This document shows positions 10,053 to 19,975 of a DNA stretch of 64,000 bases, piece by piece. Each line of letters starts with the position of its first letter. Within the stretch, counting starts at the first letter, position 1. The notes below the pieces were generated by a model, which saw nothing but the letters and a program-made list of their open reading frames with translations, was not told the origin of the DNA and made no database searches. This DNA comes from Dugong dugon (lineage: Eukaryota > Chordata > Mammalia > Sirenia > Dugongidae): contig CM057469.1 of assembly GCA_030035585.1 (NCBI GenBank), forward strand, positions 64,125,501 through 64,189,500. Reading direction: 5' to 3'. The translations under genes and the position numbers were made by a program.

Positions 10053-12370
10053 CAGGCATACCTCGTTTTATTGCGCTTCCCTTTGTTGCAACTTGCAGAT
10101 GTTTCGTTTTTTACAAATTGAAGGTTTGTGGCAACCCTGCGTTGAGTAATTCTATTGGTGCCATTTTTCCAATAGCATGTGCTCACTTTGTGTCTCTGTG
10201 CCACCTTTTGGTAATTTTTGCAATATTTCAAACTTTTTCATTATTATTATATCTGTTACGGTGATCTGTGAACTTAATCAATAAATGTTGTGTATGTTCT
10301 GACTGCTTCACCAGCAGGCACATCCCTCATCTCTCTCCCTCTCCTGGGGCCTCCCTATTCCCTGAGACATGACAATATTAACGTTAGGCCAATTAATAAT
10401 CCTACAATGGCTTATAAGTGTTCAAGCGAAAAGAAGAGTTGCACATCTCTCACTTTAAATCAAAAGCTAGAAATGATTACGCTTAGTGAGGAAGGCATAT
10501 TGAAAGCTGTGATAGGCTGAAATCTAGACCTCTCGTGCTAAACAGTTAGCCAACTTGTGAATGCAAAGGAAAGGTTCTTGTAGGAAATTAAAAGTGCTAC
10601 TCCAGTGAACACACAAAGGATAAGAAACCAAAACAGCCTTATTGCTGATATGGAGAAAGTTTTAGGTGCTCTGGATAAAAGATCAAACTAGCCACAACAT
10701 TCCCTTAAGTCAAAGCCTAATCCAGAGCAAGGCCCTAACTCTTTTCAATACTATGAAAGCTGGGAGAGGCAAGGAAGCTGCAGAAGAAAGGTTTAAAGCT
10801 AGCAAGGTTCATGAGACTTAAGAAGACATCTCCATAACATAAAAGGGCAAGGTGAAGCAGCAAGTGCTGATGTAGAAGCTGCAGCAAGTTATCCAGAAGA
10901 TCTAGCTAAGATAATTGATGAACGTGGCTACACTAAACAACAGATTTTCACTGTAGACAAAACGGCCTTATATTGGAAGAAGATACCATCTAGGACTTTC
11001 ATAACTAGAGAGGAGAAGTCAATGCCTGGCTACAAAGCTTGAAAAGGACAGGTTGACTCTCTTGTTAGGGGCTAATGCAGCTGGCAACTATAAATTGAAG
11101 CCAATGCTCATTTACCATTCTGAAAATCCTAGGGCCTTTGAGAATTATGCTAAATCTGTTCTGCCTGTGCTATAAATGGAACAATAAAGCCTGGATGACA
11201 GCACATCAGTTTACAACATGGCTTACTGAATATTTTAAGCCCACTGTTGAAAACTACTGCTAAGAAAAAAAGATTCCTTTCAAAGTATTACTGTTCATTG
11301 ACAATGCACCTGGTCACCCAAGAGCTCTGATGGAGATGTACAAGGAGACTAATGTTGTTTTCATGCCTGTTAACACAACATTGATTCTGCAGCCCACGGA
11401 TCAAGGAGTAGTTTTGACTTTCAAGTCTTATTATTTAAGAAATACATTTTGTGAGGCTATAGCTGCCATACATAGTGATTCCTTTGATGGATCTGGTCAA
11501 AGTAAATTGAAAACCTTCTGGAAAGGATTCACCATTCTAGATGCCGTTAAGAACATTCGTGATTCGTGGAAGGACGTCAAAATATCAACATTAACAGGAG
11601 TTGGGAAGAAGCTGATTCCAACCCTTATGGATGACTTTGAGGGGTTCAAGACTTCAGTGGAGGAAGTAACTATAGATGTGGTGGAAATAGCAAGAGAACT
11701 AGAATTAGAAGTGGAGCCTGAAGATATGATTGAATTGCTGCAATCTCATGATAAAACTTAAATGGATGAGGAGTTGCTTCTCATGGATGAGCAAAGAAAA
11801 GTGGTTTCTGGAGATGGAATCTACTTCTGGTGAAGATGCTGTGAACATCGTTGAAATGACAACAAAGGGTTTAGAATATTACATAAACTTAGTTGATAAA
11901 GCAATAGCAGGATTTGAGAGGATTGACTAACTTTGAAAGAAGTTCTGCTGTGGGTAAAATGCTATCAAACAGCATCACATACTATAGAGAAATCTTTTGT
12001 GAAAGGAAGAGTTAATCTACGAGGCAAACATCACTGTTGTCTTATTTTAAGAAATTTCCACAGCCATCCCCACCTTCATCAACCACCACCCTGATGAATC
12101 AGCAGCCATCAACATCGAGGAAAGACCCTCCATCAGCAAAAAGATTACGACTCGCTGAAGGCTCAGATGATGGTTAGCATTTTTAGCAATAAAGTATTTT
12201 TTAACTAAGGTGTGTACATTTTTTTTAGACATAATGCTATTGCACACTTAATAGACTACAGTATAGTGCAAACACAACTTTTATATGCACTGGGAAGCCA
12301 AAATATTTGTGTGACTTGCTTTATTGCAAATTTGCTTTATTGTGGTGGTCTGAAACCAAACCTGCAATAT
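10053..12370 (+). mobile_element. Tigger1 DNA transposon (TcMar-Tigger)
   Basis: Nearly complete cut-and-paste transposon of the pogo/Tigger branch of Tc1/mariner. The 5' terminal inverted repeat (caggcatacctcgttttatt) is intact and preceded by ta. The 3' side keeps the subterminal part (gctttattgtggtggtctga, to ~12370), but its outermost ~16 bp are unrecognisable. From my memory of the family, part of the 5' leader between the terminus and the cap-like region is shortened here. It is an old element that moved by excision and insertion using its own transposase and is now immobile. Its 2.3 kb length is close to that of the autonomous element. Confidence 0.93.
10407..11761 (+). pseudogene. Tigger1 transposase (DDD type), inactivated
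   Basis: Remnant of the Tigger transposase, which has a CENP-B/pogo-like helix-turn-helix DNA-binding half and a DDE/D catalytic half. The original start is the atg at 10407, at the beginning of a Lys/Ser-rich N terminus. An in-frame stop ends the first block at 10518, and several indels follow, for example near 10810-10830. All three catalytic aspartates can still be placed: VDKTA (Asp codon 10956-10958), DNAPGH (11300-11302) and QPTDQG (11399-11401). The last 143 codons (11330-11761) remain open in one frame. A Lys replaces the usual Glu after the first Asp. The gene is dead but well preserved. Confidence 0.9.
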
Positions 12371-12491
12371 TACCTTTCCGCCTTCACTTACCCCTACTTA
12401 CCTACTTAGCCCCATCCTTTTCTACTCTCTTACCTCATACTCAAAACATAACAAAAAGCAGAAAGAAAAGAAAAAAAAAGTTTCCTTAAAA

Positions 12492-12706
12492 ACAACAACA
12501 ACAAGAAACAGTTGGCATCAAGCCAGCTCCAACTCATGCCAACACCATCGGTGTCAGAGTACAACTGTGCACTACAGGGTTTTCAATGGCTGATCTTTCT
12601 GCAGTAGACTGCCAGGCCTTTCTTTCAAGGCACCTTTGGTGCCTCGAAACCTTTCAGTTAGCACCCAAGGGCTTTAACCATTTGTATCACCCAAGGACTA
12701 CCTATG
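12492..12706 (-). mobile_element. AfroSINE, antisense
   Basis: Reversed full-length copy with its (caa)n tail at the left edge, then ggcatcaagccagctccaac, body agactgccaggcctttcttt, and head ending ccatttgtatcacccaagga. It lies ~120 bp downstream of Tigger1. Confidence 0.87.
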
Positions 12707-12729
12707 CTTTAAATCATTACCAAAAGGGA

Positions 12730-13110
12730 AAATGTGTTTCCCAAACTCTCCTTTCTCTCTCCCCTCTCACTGTCTCACCACCACCGTTTTGCTCAGGCCA
12801 TTGCTTCCTTTCCACCAAGGCCTCTCTCTGGATCTATACGTTCAGGAATTCTACCAGTCCAAAGCCCAGCTCAGATCCTACCAAGTTCATGACACCTCCT
12901 AGAATAGCCAGCCTGGCTGGCTCCTTAATTGCACTTAACACATTCTGCCATGGACTATGAACACTTACCTTCATGTCTTCCTTTTGTTCTTCTGGAGTTT
13001 AAGCTGATGAAGGGGAGGTGTAGTTTCTTTATTGTGTCTGGATCCCTATCCTACTTTCAACACACATACAACACAGCACCCAGCTTACAGCAGATACTAA
13101 CTAGTGAGTG
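12730..13110 (+). mobile_element. L2-like LINE 3' region (tentative)
   Basis: Pyrimidine-rich sequence with the style of an L2 3' end: ccaaagcccagctcagatcc, then acacctcctagaatagcc, then a terminal segment with cacccagcttacagcagata. It is highly diverged and could be another CR1-like LINE. Confidence 0.4.
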
Positions 13111-13332
13111 AGTGCAATAATAAGGGTCAATGGGCCAGTGTCTCCCTCAATCTAAAAAGAGGCAGGAGGGCATTACAGAACACTATCTGTAATCCATGCT
13201 TAAAAAGGTAAAATAGTGTCAATGTCTGAACAGAAGTCAAATTCTATGGGAAAATAATCCAGGTGTGAACAACAGAATGTTCAAACAGATCCAACAGTTC
13301 TCTTCTGGACTCATCAGCATTTGAAGACGGAA

Positions 13333-13430
13333 GAGAAAATGCTGACCCTCTACTTTACCAAGCATGATGTCCTTCTTCAGGGATTGGCCATCCTTGCTTC
13401 TAAGGAGCATTCTAGCTATACTTCTTCCAT
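13333..13430 (-). mobile_element. RTE LINE ORF fragment, antisense
   Basis: Reversed RTE ORF end: gctgaccctctactttacca, gcatgatgtccttcttcagg, gcttctaaggagcattctag. Compared with the sense copies (e.g. 4030-4110), about 45 bp are missing after the ggattgg position, so it is internally deleted. The shared tail is absent. Confidence 0.75.
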
Positions 13431-13440
13431 GAAGTGCTAA

Positions 13441-13606
13441 GCCACTTCTGTTAAGTTGATTCTGACTCATAGTGACCCCACAGAGTTTCCAAGGCTGTAA
13501 ATCTCTAAGGAAGCGGACTGCCAGATCTTTCTCTCACAGAGCTGCTGGTGATTTCGAACCACCAACCTATCAGTTAGCAGTTGATCGCTTTAACCACTTT
13601 GCCATT
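13441..13606 (-). mobile_element. AfroSINE, short form, antisense
   Basis: Reversed copy of the shorter subtype: aagttgattctgactcatag, gagtttccaaggctgtaaat, gcggactgccagatctttct, and head gatcgctttaaccactttgc. Confidence 0.85.
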
Positions 13607-13618
13607 ATTCTTGCTAAT

Positions 13619-13800
13619 AAACCCAAAACCAAACCAGTTGTCTTTGAGTTGACCTCAACTTATAGTGACCCCATGTATGTCAGAGTAGAACTCTGTACTC
13701 CATAGGGAGTACAGATTTTTCAGAAGTAGCTCACCAGGCCTTTCTTCCAAGGTGCTTCTGGGTAGACTCAAACCTCCCTCCTTTCAGTTAGCTGCCCAGT
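13619..13800 (-). mobile_element. AfroSINE, long form, antisense
   Basis: Reversed copy starting in its tail (aacccaaaaccaaaccagtt), with gtcagagtagaactctgtac and gctcaccaggcctttcttcc. The head is truncated after cagttagctgccc. It is 12 bp from the previous AfroSINE of the other subtype. Confidence 0.87.
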
Positions 13801-14145
13801 AGGTTCAGTGTGACTTTTATTTACACATTCAAAGAATTACTATCCTGATAATAGGAACTATTAGAAAGGTTACACTCTCCCCAAAGGAAGTTCAAGGGCT
13901 TATATTAAAGGAATAAGTATTTAGTGATTATTGTGGCAAAAAAAGGTGAACATATTTCATAGAAATATGCTTAGAGCTGAAAGAAAATATTTCTAGTTAT
14001 AGTGAGGTTATGCTAATTATTTCCTCAAGCGATTCTCCCATTATCTGCTCCTGATTCTCCCAGGATTAGAGCATATAGACCTTCAATCTGTCTTTCTGAT
14101 TTTCTTTTTTTTTGCAATTTTCATTATTTTTATTGATAATAATAA
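13801..14145. other. unassigned sequence
   Basis: No gene or recognised repeat. There is a T-rich run around 14100-14115. Confidence 0.4.
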
Positions 14146-14355
14146 AAGCAAACCAAACCAGTTGCCTTTGAGTTGATTCTGACTCATGGTGACTCCATGT
14201 GTTTCAGGGTAGAACTGAACTCCATAGGATTTTCAATGGCCGTGATCCTTTGGAAGTAGATCACCAGACCTTTTTTTTGAGGCACCTCTGGTTAGATTTA
14301 AACTGCCAACTATTGGGTTAATAGCTGAGTGCTTAACCGTTTGTGCCACCCAGGA
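14146..14355 (-). mobile_element. AfroSINE, long form, antisense
   Basis: Reversed full-length copy: agcaaaccaaaccagttgcc, ttgattctgactcatggtga, agatcaccagacctttttttt-type body and head ending accgtttgtgccacccagg. Confidence 0.9.
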
Positions 14356-14424
14356 ATTTCCTGATAATCATAAAACCCCCTTATTACAAATTTGAAGTAT
14401 CCTTGGGAACAGGGAATGCTTTCT

Positions 14425-14720
14425 CATTTCCCCGTATCAGACAGCTATTGCTATAGTTATGTATAACAAAAAATAACCCCTACAAAATCTCAGAGGCATG
14501 CAACAATAAGAATTTATTTCTCATTCATGCATCTGAAAGTCAGTTTGGTTAGGGTTTGACTGATCTGAGCTAGGCTTGGCCCCAGGTTGCAGGTTTTGTT
14601 CAGGTCTGCTCCACACCTACAGATGTGGAGCATCTTTCTGATTTTCTTGAAGAAAGCATTGCATCTTCCTTCTCTCCATCTTTTGCTCACTTCAGACAAA
14701 ACTGACATTTATGCATTAAA
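14425..14720 (-). mobile_element. ancient MaLR-like (MLT1-type) LTR, antisense
   Basis: Resembles reversed old MLT1-type LTRs: tcagacagctattgctatag, aacaataagaatttatttct, and the ctgatctgagctaggcttgg segment. The reversed AATAAA signal lies in aatttattt (14511-14519). It is heavily diverged. The subfamily is not assigned. Confidence 0.5.
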
Positions 14721-14724
14721 CAAC

Positions 14725-14830
14725 AAGTTTTAAATACCTGCTCAGTGCTAAGTGACCAGCTGAGTAAGACTTCCTATTCCTGCCTTCAAAGTACTTGAAG
14801 TCTTACGAGAATAACTGTAACGAGTCAAAG
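14725..14830 (-). mobile_element. L2 LINE 3'UTR fragment, antisense
   Basis: Reversed L2 3' end: acctgctcagtgctaagtga, then cctgccttcaaagtacttga, resembling the antisense of the common L2 tail (cactgtgctaggcactg ... catggagcttaca). Confidence 0.55.
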
Positions 14831-14988
14831 TAGACTGGACAGCAACTCGTTGTTATAGGGACTGCAAAGTCGTTTCGAACATAGTAGAACTATTGGGCTG
14901 TGCAAGTGTCAAAAGGATTCCACTTTAATTTACAGTTATTTCCTCATTGTTTCCATAAAAAATGGGAGGATGCTGTCACTTTAGGTCT

Positions 14989-15006
14989 CTGTTTTGTGTT
15001 TCTTTT
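14989..15006 (+). repeat. target-site duplication, left copy
   Basis: The 18 bases ctgttttgtgtttctttt are repeated exactly at 16662-16679 and frame the MaLR retrocopy. This length is typical of L1-driven insertion, not of the 5-bp duplication left by an ERVL-type integrase. Confidence 0.93.
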
Positions 15007-15025
15007 CTTTTCTTTTTTTTTTTTT

Positions 15026-15480
15026 GGTTTTACCAAAGAGAAATTTATTTTCTCACAATCTAGTAGGCTAGAAATCCAAATTCAGGGCATCAGCTCCAAG
15101 GGAAGGCTTTTTCTGTCTGTCGGCCTTCTCATCAATCTTCCCTTAGTCTGGGAGCATCTCAGCGCAAGAACCTCAGGTCCAAAGGAAGCTTTCTGCTCCT
15201 GACGCTGCTTTCTTGATGGTATGAGGTCCCCAACTCTCTGCTTTCTTCCCTTTCCTTTTATCTCTTGTAAGATAATAGGTGGTGCAGGCCACACTCCAGG
15301 GAAACTCCCTTTACATTGGATTAGGGATATGACCTTAGTAAGGGTGTTACAATCCCACCCTAATCTTCTTTAACATAAAATTACAATCACAAAATGGAGC
15401 ACAACTGCACAATACTGGGAATCATGGCCCAGCCAAATTGATACACACATTTTTGGGGGGACATAATTCAATCTATGACA
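15026..15480 (-). mobile_element. 3' LTR portion of the retrocopy (U3-R)
   Basis: Begins at the LTR 5' edge (reversed ...ctatgaca at 15480) and ends ~18 nt after the AATAAA signal (reversed in aaatttatttt, 15049-15059), where the tail starts. The U3 sequence matches the solo LTR at 29489-29983 closely and differs from the U3 at 19976-20514. Immediately beyond the edge, at 15481-15492, is a reversed polypurine tract (ttccaccctttg). Confidence 0.85.
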
Positions 15481-16391
15481 TTCCACCCTTTGGCCCCCCA
15501 AAAATCACATCCTGGCAACATGCAAAACATATTAATCCCATCATACCATAGCAAAAGTCTTAACTCCAAGTTCAAAATCCAAAAATTCCTTTTCATCTGT
15601 GAAATCTAGAATGCAAGTTACCTACTTCCAAAGGTACAATGGCAAACAGGCAAAAGCTAGACATTTCCATTACAAATGGGAGAAATTGCAGGGAAAGAAG
15701 GCATAACAGGCACCAAACGAGTCAGCAGAACACATTACATTAGCCCTCAAGACTCTGCAAATAATCCTCTGTTCTCTGAGACCATTCACACAATAGCCCT
15801 GCCCTCCAGACTCTAGGTATTGGCGATACTCTCCAGATTCTGAGTGGAGGTCCTCCGGCACTGGGCTTCAGCTCCGCCTTCCAGGCCTACTAGGACAGCA
15901 ACTCTGCTCCCTCGGCTTTAGGAGCACCATTCTCCTAGTCTATCTGAGTGATGACTCCACCCTTAGAAACACCAGAGGCCATGGCTCCACCCTTTGAAAC
16001 CCCAGAAGTCCTGGCCATACCTTTTGAGACTGAGGCAGCTCAGCTTCTTGTATTCCTTGTCTCTTCAGCTTCTGCTTTCTGGTATCTTGTCCTCTCGGCA
16101 CCTCGGGCCTCACGCCTGCATCTGCCCTGCTGGGGCAAGTGTTCCAAAGCTCTGTAGTTCCACCGATAAATGCCTAGAGGCACCCCACTCCACCAGGAAG
16201 CCTGCTGTGCACAGGCATTCAGCTCTCTCACTCCGTGGTCAGCTCCAGTGCTGTGTCGCACTGTGGTCTCCTGGTTCTGCTGGTGCTGGTCCTCTGCCAC
16301 TGCTGCTCCTCTATCCATTCACAGTTTCAAAATCGCTTCCACATTTTAGGTATCTGTTAGAGCAACACCCCACTCTCTTGATACAAAATTC
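15481..16391 (-). pseudogene. MaLR internal region, no intact ORF
   Basis: About 910 bp of internal MaLR sequence. MaLR elements are mostly non-coding internally and depend on other elements for enzymes. The longest minus-strand frame (16040-16318) shows no recognisable retroviral domain. Next to the 5' LTR edge, the reversed region 16360-16390 (cccactctcttgataca) resembles the primer-binding-site zone of MaLR elements. It is much shorter than an autonomous ERVL interior, so it is either internally deleted or a naturally short MaLR. Confidence 0.75.
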
Positions 16392-16661
16392 TGTCTTAGT
16401 TATCTAGTGCTGCTATAACAGAAATACCACAAGTCGATGGCTTTAACAAAGAGAAATTTATTTCCTCACAGTCTAGTAGGCTAGAAGTCCAAATTCAGGG
16501 CATCAGCTCCAGAGGAAGGCTTTCTCTATCTTTTGTCTCTGGAGGAAGGTCCTCGTTGTCCTCAGTCTTCCCCTGGACTAGGAGCTTCTCTGCACAGGAA
16601 CCTCGGGTCCAAAGGATGTGCTCTGCTCCCGGTGCTTGTTTCTTGATGGTATGAGGTCCCC
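16392..16661 (-). mobile_element. 5' LTR portion of the retrocopy (R-U5)
   Basis: Reversed R-U5 only. The U5 edge is tgtcttagttatctagtgct at 16392, and the 5' end is at 16661 in reversed ggtatgaggtcccc. In the intact LTR at 28194-28722 the same position (28460) lies 30 bp after a TATA box, so the 5' end corresponds to the expected transcription start. Confidence 0.88.
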
Positions 16662-16679
16662 CTGTTTTGTGTTTCTTTT
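16662..16679 (+). repeat. target-site duplication, right copy
   Basis: Exact 18-base repeat of 14989-15006. Joined across the insertion, the original target continues into gcagtaattaacg. Confidence 0.93.
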
Positions 16680-16960
16680 GCAGTAATTAACGATTTCCCC
16701 ATCTCTAGTGAAGTCTGACATTTCTTCTTAGGATGTACTCTGTGGAAAATCTAGATGGATCTAGTCTCAGAAAGTTGTTCAGAGATTTTTTGTGTAATTG
16801 CCTGTTTTGCTGCATATTGGTAAAGTACCACCCACTGAGGTTATCTGGGTACTTTTTTCAAGAGGATGGAGGGATGGAGTATATATTGTTAACTACAGCA
16901 TGCTGTTTTCAAAGATAGGCATGAGTATCTTTGGAGTTTCAGTTACCCCTTATAGTATGT

Positions 16961-17438
16961 CTGTGATACTTAAGGTGTGTGTCAACTTGGCTGGGCCATG
17001 ATTCCCAGTGGCTTGGCAATTATGTAATGATGAATCACCCCCATGATGACATCCGATATAATGTGATCACCTCCCTGATGGGATCTGCTGCAAGTAACCG
17101 ATGAGCTGAAACGGAGTTTCCTTGGGGTGTGGCCTGCATCCAATATATGTGGACTTTCTGGCAAAGCTGGCTGGCTTTTGCTCTGCTCTGGATCCTGCAT
17201 TCAGCTCATTAGGATCTGACCTCCAGTTCTTGGGACTTGGGCCAGCAGCCTGCTGTCTGACCTGTGGATCTTGGGTTCAAGGAACTGGAAGCTGCTACAT
17301 GAGTCAGGAGAAGCCTGATGCCTGGTGCCTGACACCTGACCCACAGACTTGGGACTTGCCAGCCTCTACAACCCTGTGAGCCATTTCTTTGAAATAAATC
17401 TCTCTCTATACACAATACATACATATATATATATGTAC

Positions 17439-17474
<36 letters not shown>

Positions 17475-17512
17475 GCTTAACTGGTTTTGCTTCTCTAGAA
17501 AACTCTGCCAAA
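16961..17512 (+). mobile_element. ERVL/MaLR-class LTR, sense
   Basis: LTR-like element starting near tgtgatacttaaggtgtgtg, with gtcaacttggctgggccatg, later gacttgccagcctctacaac, then a polyadenylation signal (gaaataaatctctctc, 17390-17405). After an (AT)n expansion it ends with ttctctagaaaactctg. The overall style is that of ancient mammalian ERVL LTRs. The subfamily is not assigned. Confidence 0.65.
17417..17474 (+). repeat. (TA)n microsatellite
   Basis: Alternating TA with a few CA/GT interruptions, inside the 3' end of the preceding LTR just after its polyadenylation signal. Confidence 0.95.
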
Positions 17513-17519
17513 GGCATTG

Positions 17520-18750
17520 TCTGCTCCCAGTTGAATCTCTTGAAAGGCTTTCTTAACATCCTTGCAGGACACCAACATACCTGGTTTTTCTTCCACCTCT
17601 CTGGCTGCTCCCTTTCTGTCTATTTGTATGGTTCCACCTCATTTTCCTTTTCTGTAAATTTTGGAGTTAGCCAAGACTCAGTCTTTGAACCACTTCCGTT
17701 TTTCATCTACACTCATTCCATTGGCAATCTCATCCTCGTTCCTGGGTTCAAAATACATGATTATGACTGGCACATTAAATCTCTGCTTTGCACCTCTCTT
17801 CTGAATGCTGGACTCATTTCCACTTGGAGGTTTAAAATGCATCTCAGACTTAACATGTCCCAACCTGAACTACTGAATTCCAACAAGCCTACCCCTCCCA
17901 CATTCTTCCACATTCCAGAAAACAGTAGTGCCTTCTTACATTTGTTAAATGCAAAAACCATGGGGTCATTTTTTCTCTCATTCTCCATATCCAACCCTTC
18001 AGAAAATCCTGTTGACTCTCTCTGCAAAATAAATTCAGAACCTCACCATTTCTCCACACCTTCTCATTGCCACACTGGCCAAAGTCTCTTGAGTAGATGA
18101 TTTGCAATAGCCTCTGCACTACTCTTCTATTTCTGTCCTTGCCCTATTTGAATCTGTTTTCAATATAGCAGTAGGAATAATCCTGTTAAAATGGTCCTCT
18201 GTTTCACTCCTCTTTTCAAGCCCTTATAATGGCTGCCCAGCTCACTTAAGGAAAAAACCAGATCCTCACTAAGGTCCCCAAAGGCTTGCATTGTTCGACC
18301 CCTTCTCACCTTTTGGATTGTTCTCCCCTTGCTCATCCTGCTCTTGTCCTGGCTTCCTTGCTGTTTCTCCCACACACCCACCACACCCCTGCCCCAGGAC
18401 CTATTCCCTTACTGTTCCGTCTATCTGCAATGCTTTTCCCTGTGTATCTACGCAGCTTGCTTCCTTCCCATCTTTGTGTTCTGACTCAGAAAGGACTTCT
18501 CTGACCACCCATCTAAGATGGTCGACTCCTCCATCCTCCAGACCTGCCTCTCTGTTTACTTTACTCCCTAACTCTTATCAGCACCTGACATTTATTTTAC
18601 TTACTTCTCTCGTGTTTTTATCTTTCTCCTCTCACTAAACTAATATACTCCATGAAGTCATAGATTTTTGCCTGTTTAATTCATTGCTCTATCCTCAGCA
18701 TTTAAAACTATGCCTGGCAAATGGTAAGTGCTCAATAAATGTTGGTTGAA
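17520..18750 (+). mobile_element. L2 LINE, ORF2 end plus 3'UTR, sense
   Basis: Long sense L2 relic. The ORF2 part is 17520-18250, including the reversed-frame-free stretch with cttaacatgtcccaacctga. The 3'UTR follows (ttgttctccccttgctcatc, ctttgtgttctgactcagaa, acttctctgaccacccatct). The terminal sequence is cctggcaaatggtaagtgct caataaatgttggttgaatg (18714-18753, two adjoining pieces). It is an old CR1-clade LINE with no remaining function. Confidence 0.82.
17680..18100 (+). pseudogene. L2 reverse transcriptase remnant
   Basis: Within an open stretch of 189 codons from 17531, residues ~55-170 follow the L2 reverse transcriptase after the QGSVLGP motif. Recognisable parts are a FEPLPFFIYTHSIGNL block (LGPLLFSLYT-like), an STWRFKMHLRLNMSQPE block (STWM-xxLKLNxxKTE-like) and FFLSFSISNPSENPVDSLCK (end of motif E). 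The YADD motif is obliterated: the aligned positions read HDYDWHI. It is open by chance after decay and has no activity. Confidence 0.7.
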
Positions 18751-18838
18751 TGACTAAATGGACATGAGGCTACCCAGCTCACCAAAACTCATCTATCCAG
18801 TGATAAATGTGAACGTTTGTGTAAGAGGTGTGTGGAGG
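18712..18838 (+). repeat. local duplication, copy A
   Basis: Contains the L2 3' terminus plus ~85 bp of flank beyond it (gacatgaggctacccagctc, actcatctatccagtgataa). The same combination recurs in the same order at 20854-20978, so the flank is duplicated along with the L2 tail. Confidence 0.8.
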
Positions 18839-18927
18839 CCTATCCTTAAAGTATTTCACTCTCGTGTTAGCTCTTTTCTCTCTTTCCTGTACATAGAAAC
18901 CAAAAATGTCCTAGAACTTAATGAGGT

Positions 18928-19025
18928 AGAAAGGAAGGAGAGAATCAAAAAAGAGAAAAGTAGAGAAAAAAAGAGATGAAGAGAGACAATGAATGAAAGG
19001 GAGAAGGAGAATGAAGGGGACTGAA
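18928..19025 (+). repeat. purine-rich (GA)n-like tract
   Basis: Nearly pure A/G sequence (gaaaggaaggagag, aaaaagagatgaagagag). A low-complexity tract, not coding. Confidence 0.85.
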
Positions 19026-19082
19026 AGAGGTTGGTTTTTATTTGTTTTAATAGACTAGTTGGATTATGGTTTCTATTAAAAG

Positions 19083-19277
19083 CTTGCCATTGAGTTGACA
19101 CCAACTCATGACGGCCCCATGTGTGTCAGAGTAGAACTGTGCTCTATAGGGTTTTTAATGATTGATTTTTCTGGAGTAGATCACCAGGCCTTTCTTCCGA
19201 GGTGGCTCTGGGAGAACTCGAACCACCAACCTTACTTTTAGTAGTAAGTGTGTTAACCATTTGCACCACCCAGGGAC
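19083..19277 (-). mobile_element. AfroSINE, long form, antisense
   Basis: Reversed copy: gccattgagttgacaccaac, gtgtcagagtagaactgtgc, agatcaccaggcctttcttc, and head ending gttaaccatttgcaccaccc. The right-hand side is near the family consensus. Confidence 0.9.
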
Positions 19278-19477
19278 GAGATTTCTATTATCAGGGGAAA
19301 AATAATCTTTCAAAAATTTTCTGCATAATTTATTCACTGAGAAAAACATCCACTGGATTTAGACTGTATTACAATACATCCCAGAGTTACTGGGCAGGTC
19401 ATTAAGTGCCTATACTTGATTTCCATTTTTTTGGCTTCCTAGTCATGCTTACGCATCTTCATGAATAAAAGCAACAC

Positions 19478-19745
19478 AACATCAGTTAAGAACATGAACT
19501 CTGGAGCCAGATAGTTTAGATCTGAATCCCAGTTTTGCCCTCGTAGTTGTTGTTAGTTGCCATTGAGTCAACTCAGACTCACGGTGACCTCTGTGTTTGG
19601 CCCTTAGTCTACCTATAAGCCCCTGTTCCTTCATCTGCCAAATGAGGGATAAAACCAGTACTTATATCACAGGGTTGTTTTGAAGATTAATTAAGTTCTT
19701 ATGTATGAAGCACTTAGAATAACATCTGGTATAAGTTAGTGCTAC
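19478..19745 (+). mobile_element. MIR SINE split by an RTE/AfroSINE tail
   Basis: Well preserved sense MIR: head agttaagaacatgaactctg gagccagatag, and 3' part cttcatctgccaaatgaggg, acagggttgttttgaagatt, cacttagaataacatctggt. It is interrupted at 19546-19597 by a reversed tail fragment. Confidence 0.85.
19546..19597 (-). mobile_element. RTE/AfroSINE 3'-tail fragment, antisense
   Basis: Reads gttgttgttagttgccattg agtcaactcagactcacgg. Only the shared tail was inserted into the MIR, which suggests extreme 5' truncation. Confidence 0.8.
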
Positions 19746-19975
19746 ATTTTAAAAAAATTGTGTAGTTAAATAAAAAAAATCCAAACCTTTAAGCTTAGCC
19801 CCATTGCTCTGTTGGTTTACTGCTTAATTAAGCATTCTTGTACTTTTTCCATTTGCCCAACAAGGGAACTTATTTCTCTTAATCTGCCAGGTTCTACTAT
19901 TTTTATCAAATGCATTATCTCAAGTAGCAGTTCTGTTTCCAAGATAAACCTCTGTGGTTAAAAGGGATTGCCTAC

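Larger units (their letters stand above)
15007..16661 (-). mobile_element. ERVL-MaLR RNA copy inserted by L1 machinery
   Basis: An endogenous MaLR retrotransposon (ERVL-related) present as a processed RNA copy. Read on the minus strand the order is R-U5 (16661-16392), internal region (16391-15481), U3-R (15480-15026), then poly(A) (15025-15007). U3 is missing on the 5' side and U5 on the 3' side, as in genomic RNA rather than a provirus. The 18-bp target duplication and the tail directly against it point to L1 target-primed reverse transcription. The nick site on the minus strand (tgc/aaaag) fits the A-rich preference of L1 endonuclease moderately well. Confidence 0.9.

Noticed and set aside
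11330..11761. 143-codon frame as a domesticated transposase gene
   Set aside because: The upstream part of the transposase has a stop and indels, and no promoter or splice signal joins it to an exon.
16040..16318. Minus-strand frame of 92 codons in the MaLR interior, possible retroviral protein
   Set aside because: No retroviral motif is visible, the composition follows the GC-rich sequence, and an opposite-strand frame of 137 codons overlaps it.
17531..18100. 189-codon frame as a possible host gene
   Set aside because: It follows the L2 reverse transcriptase in sense orientation and continues into the L2 3'UTR; open by chance after decay.
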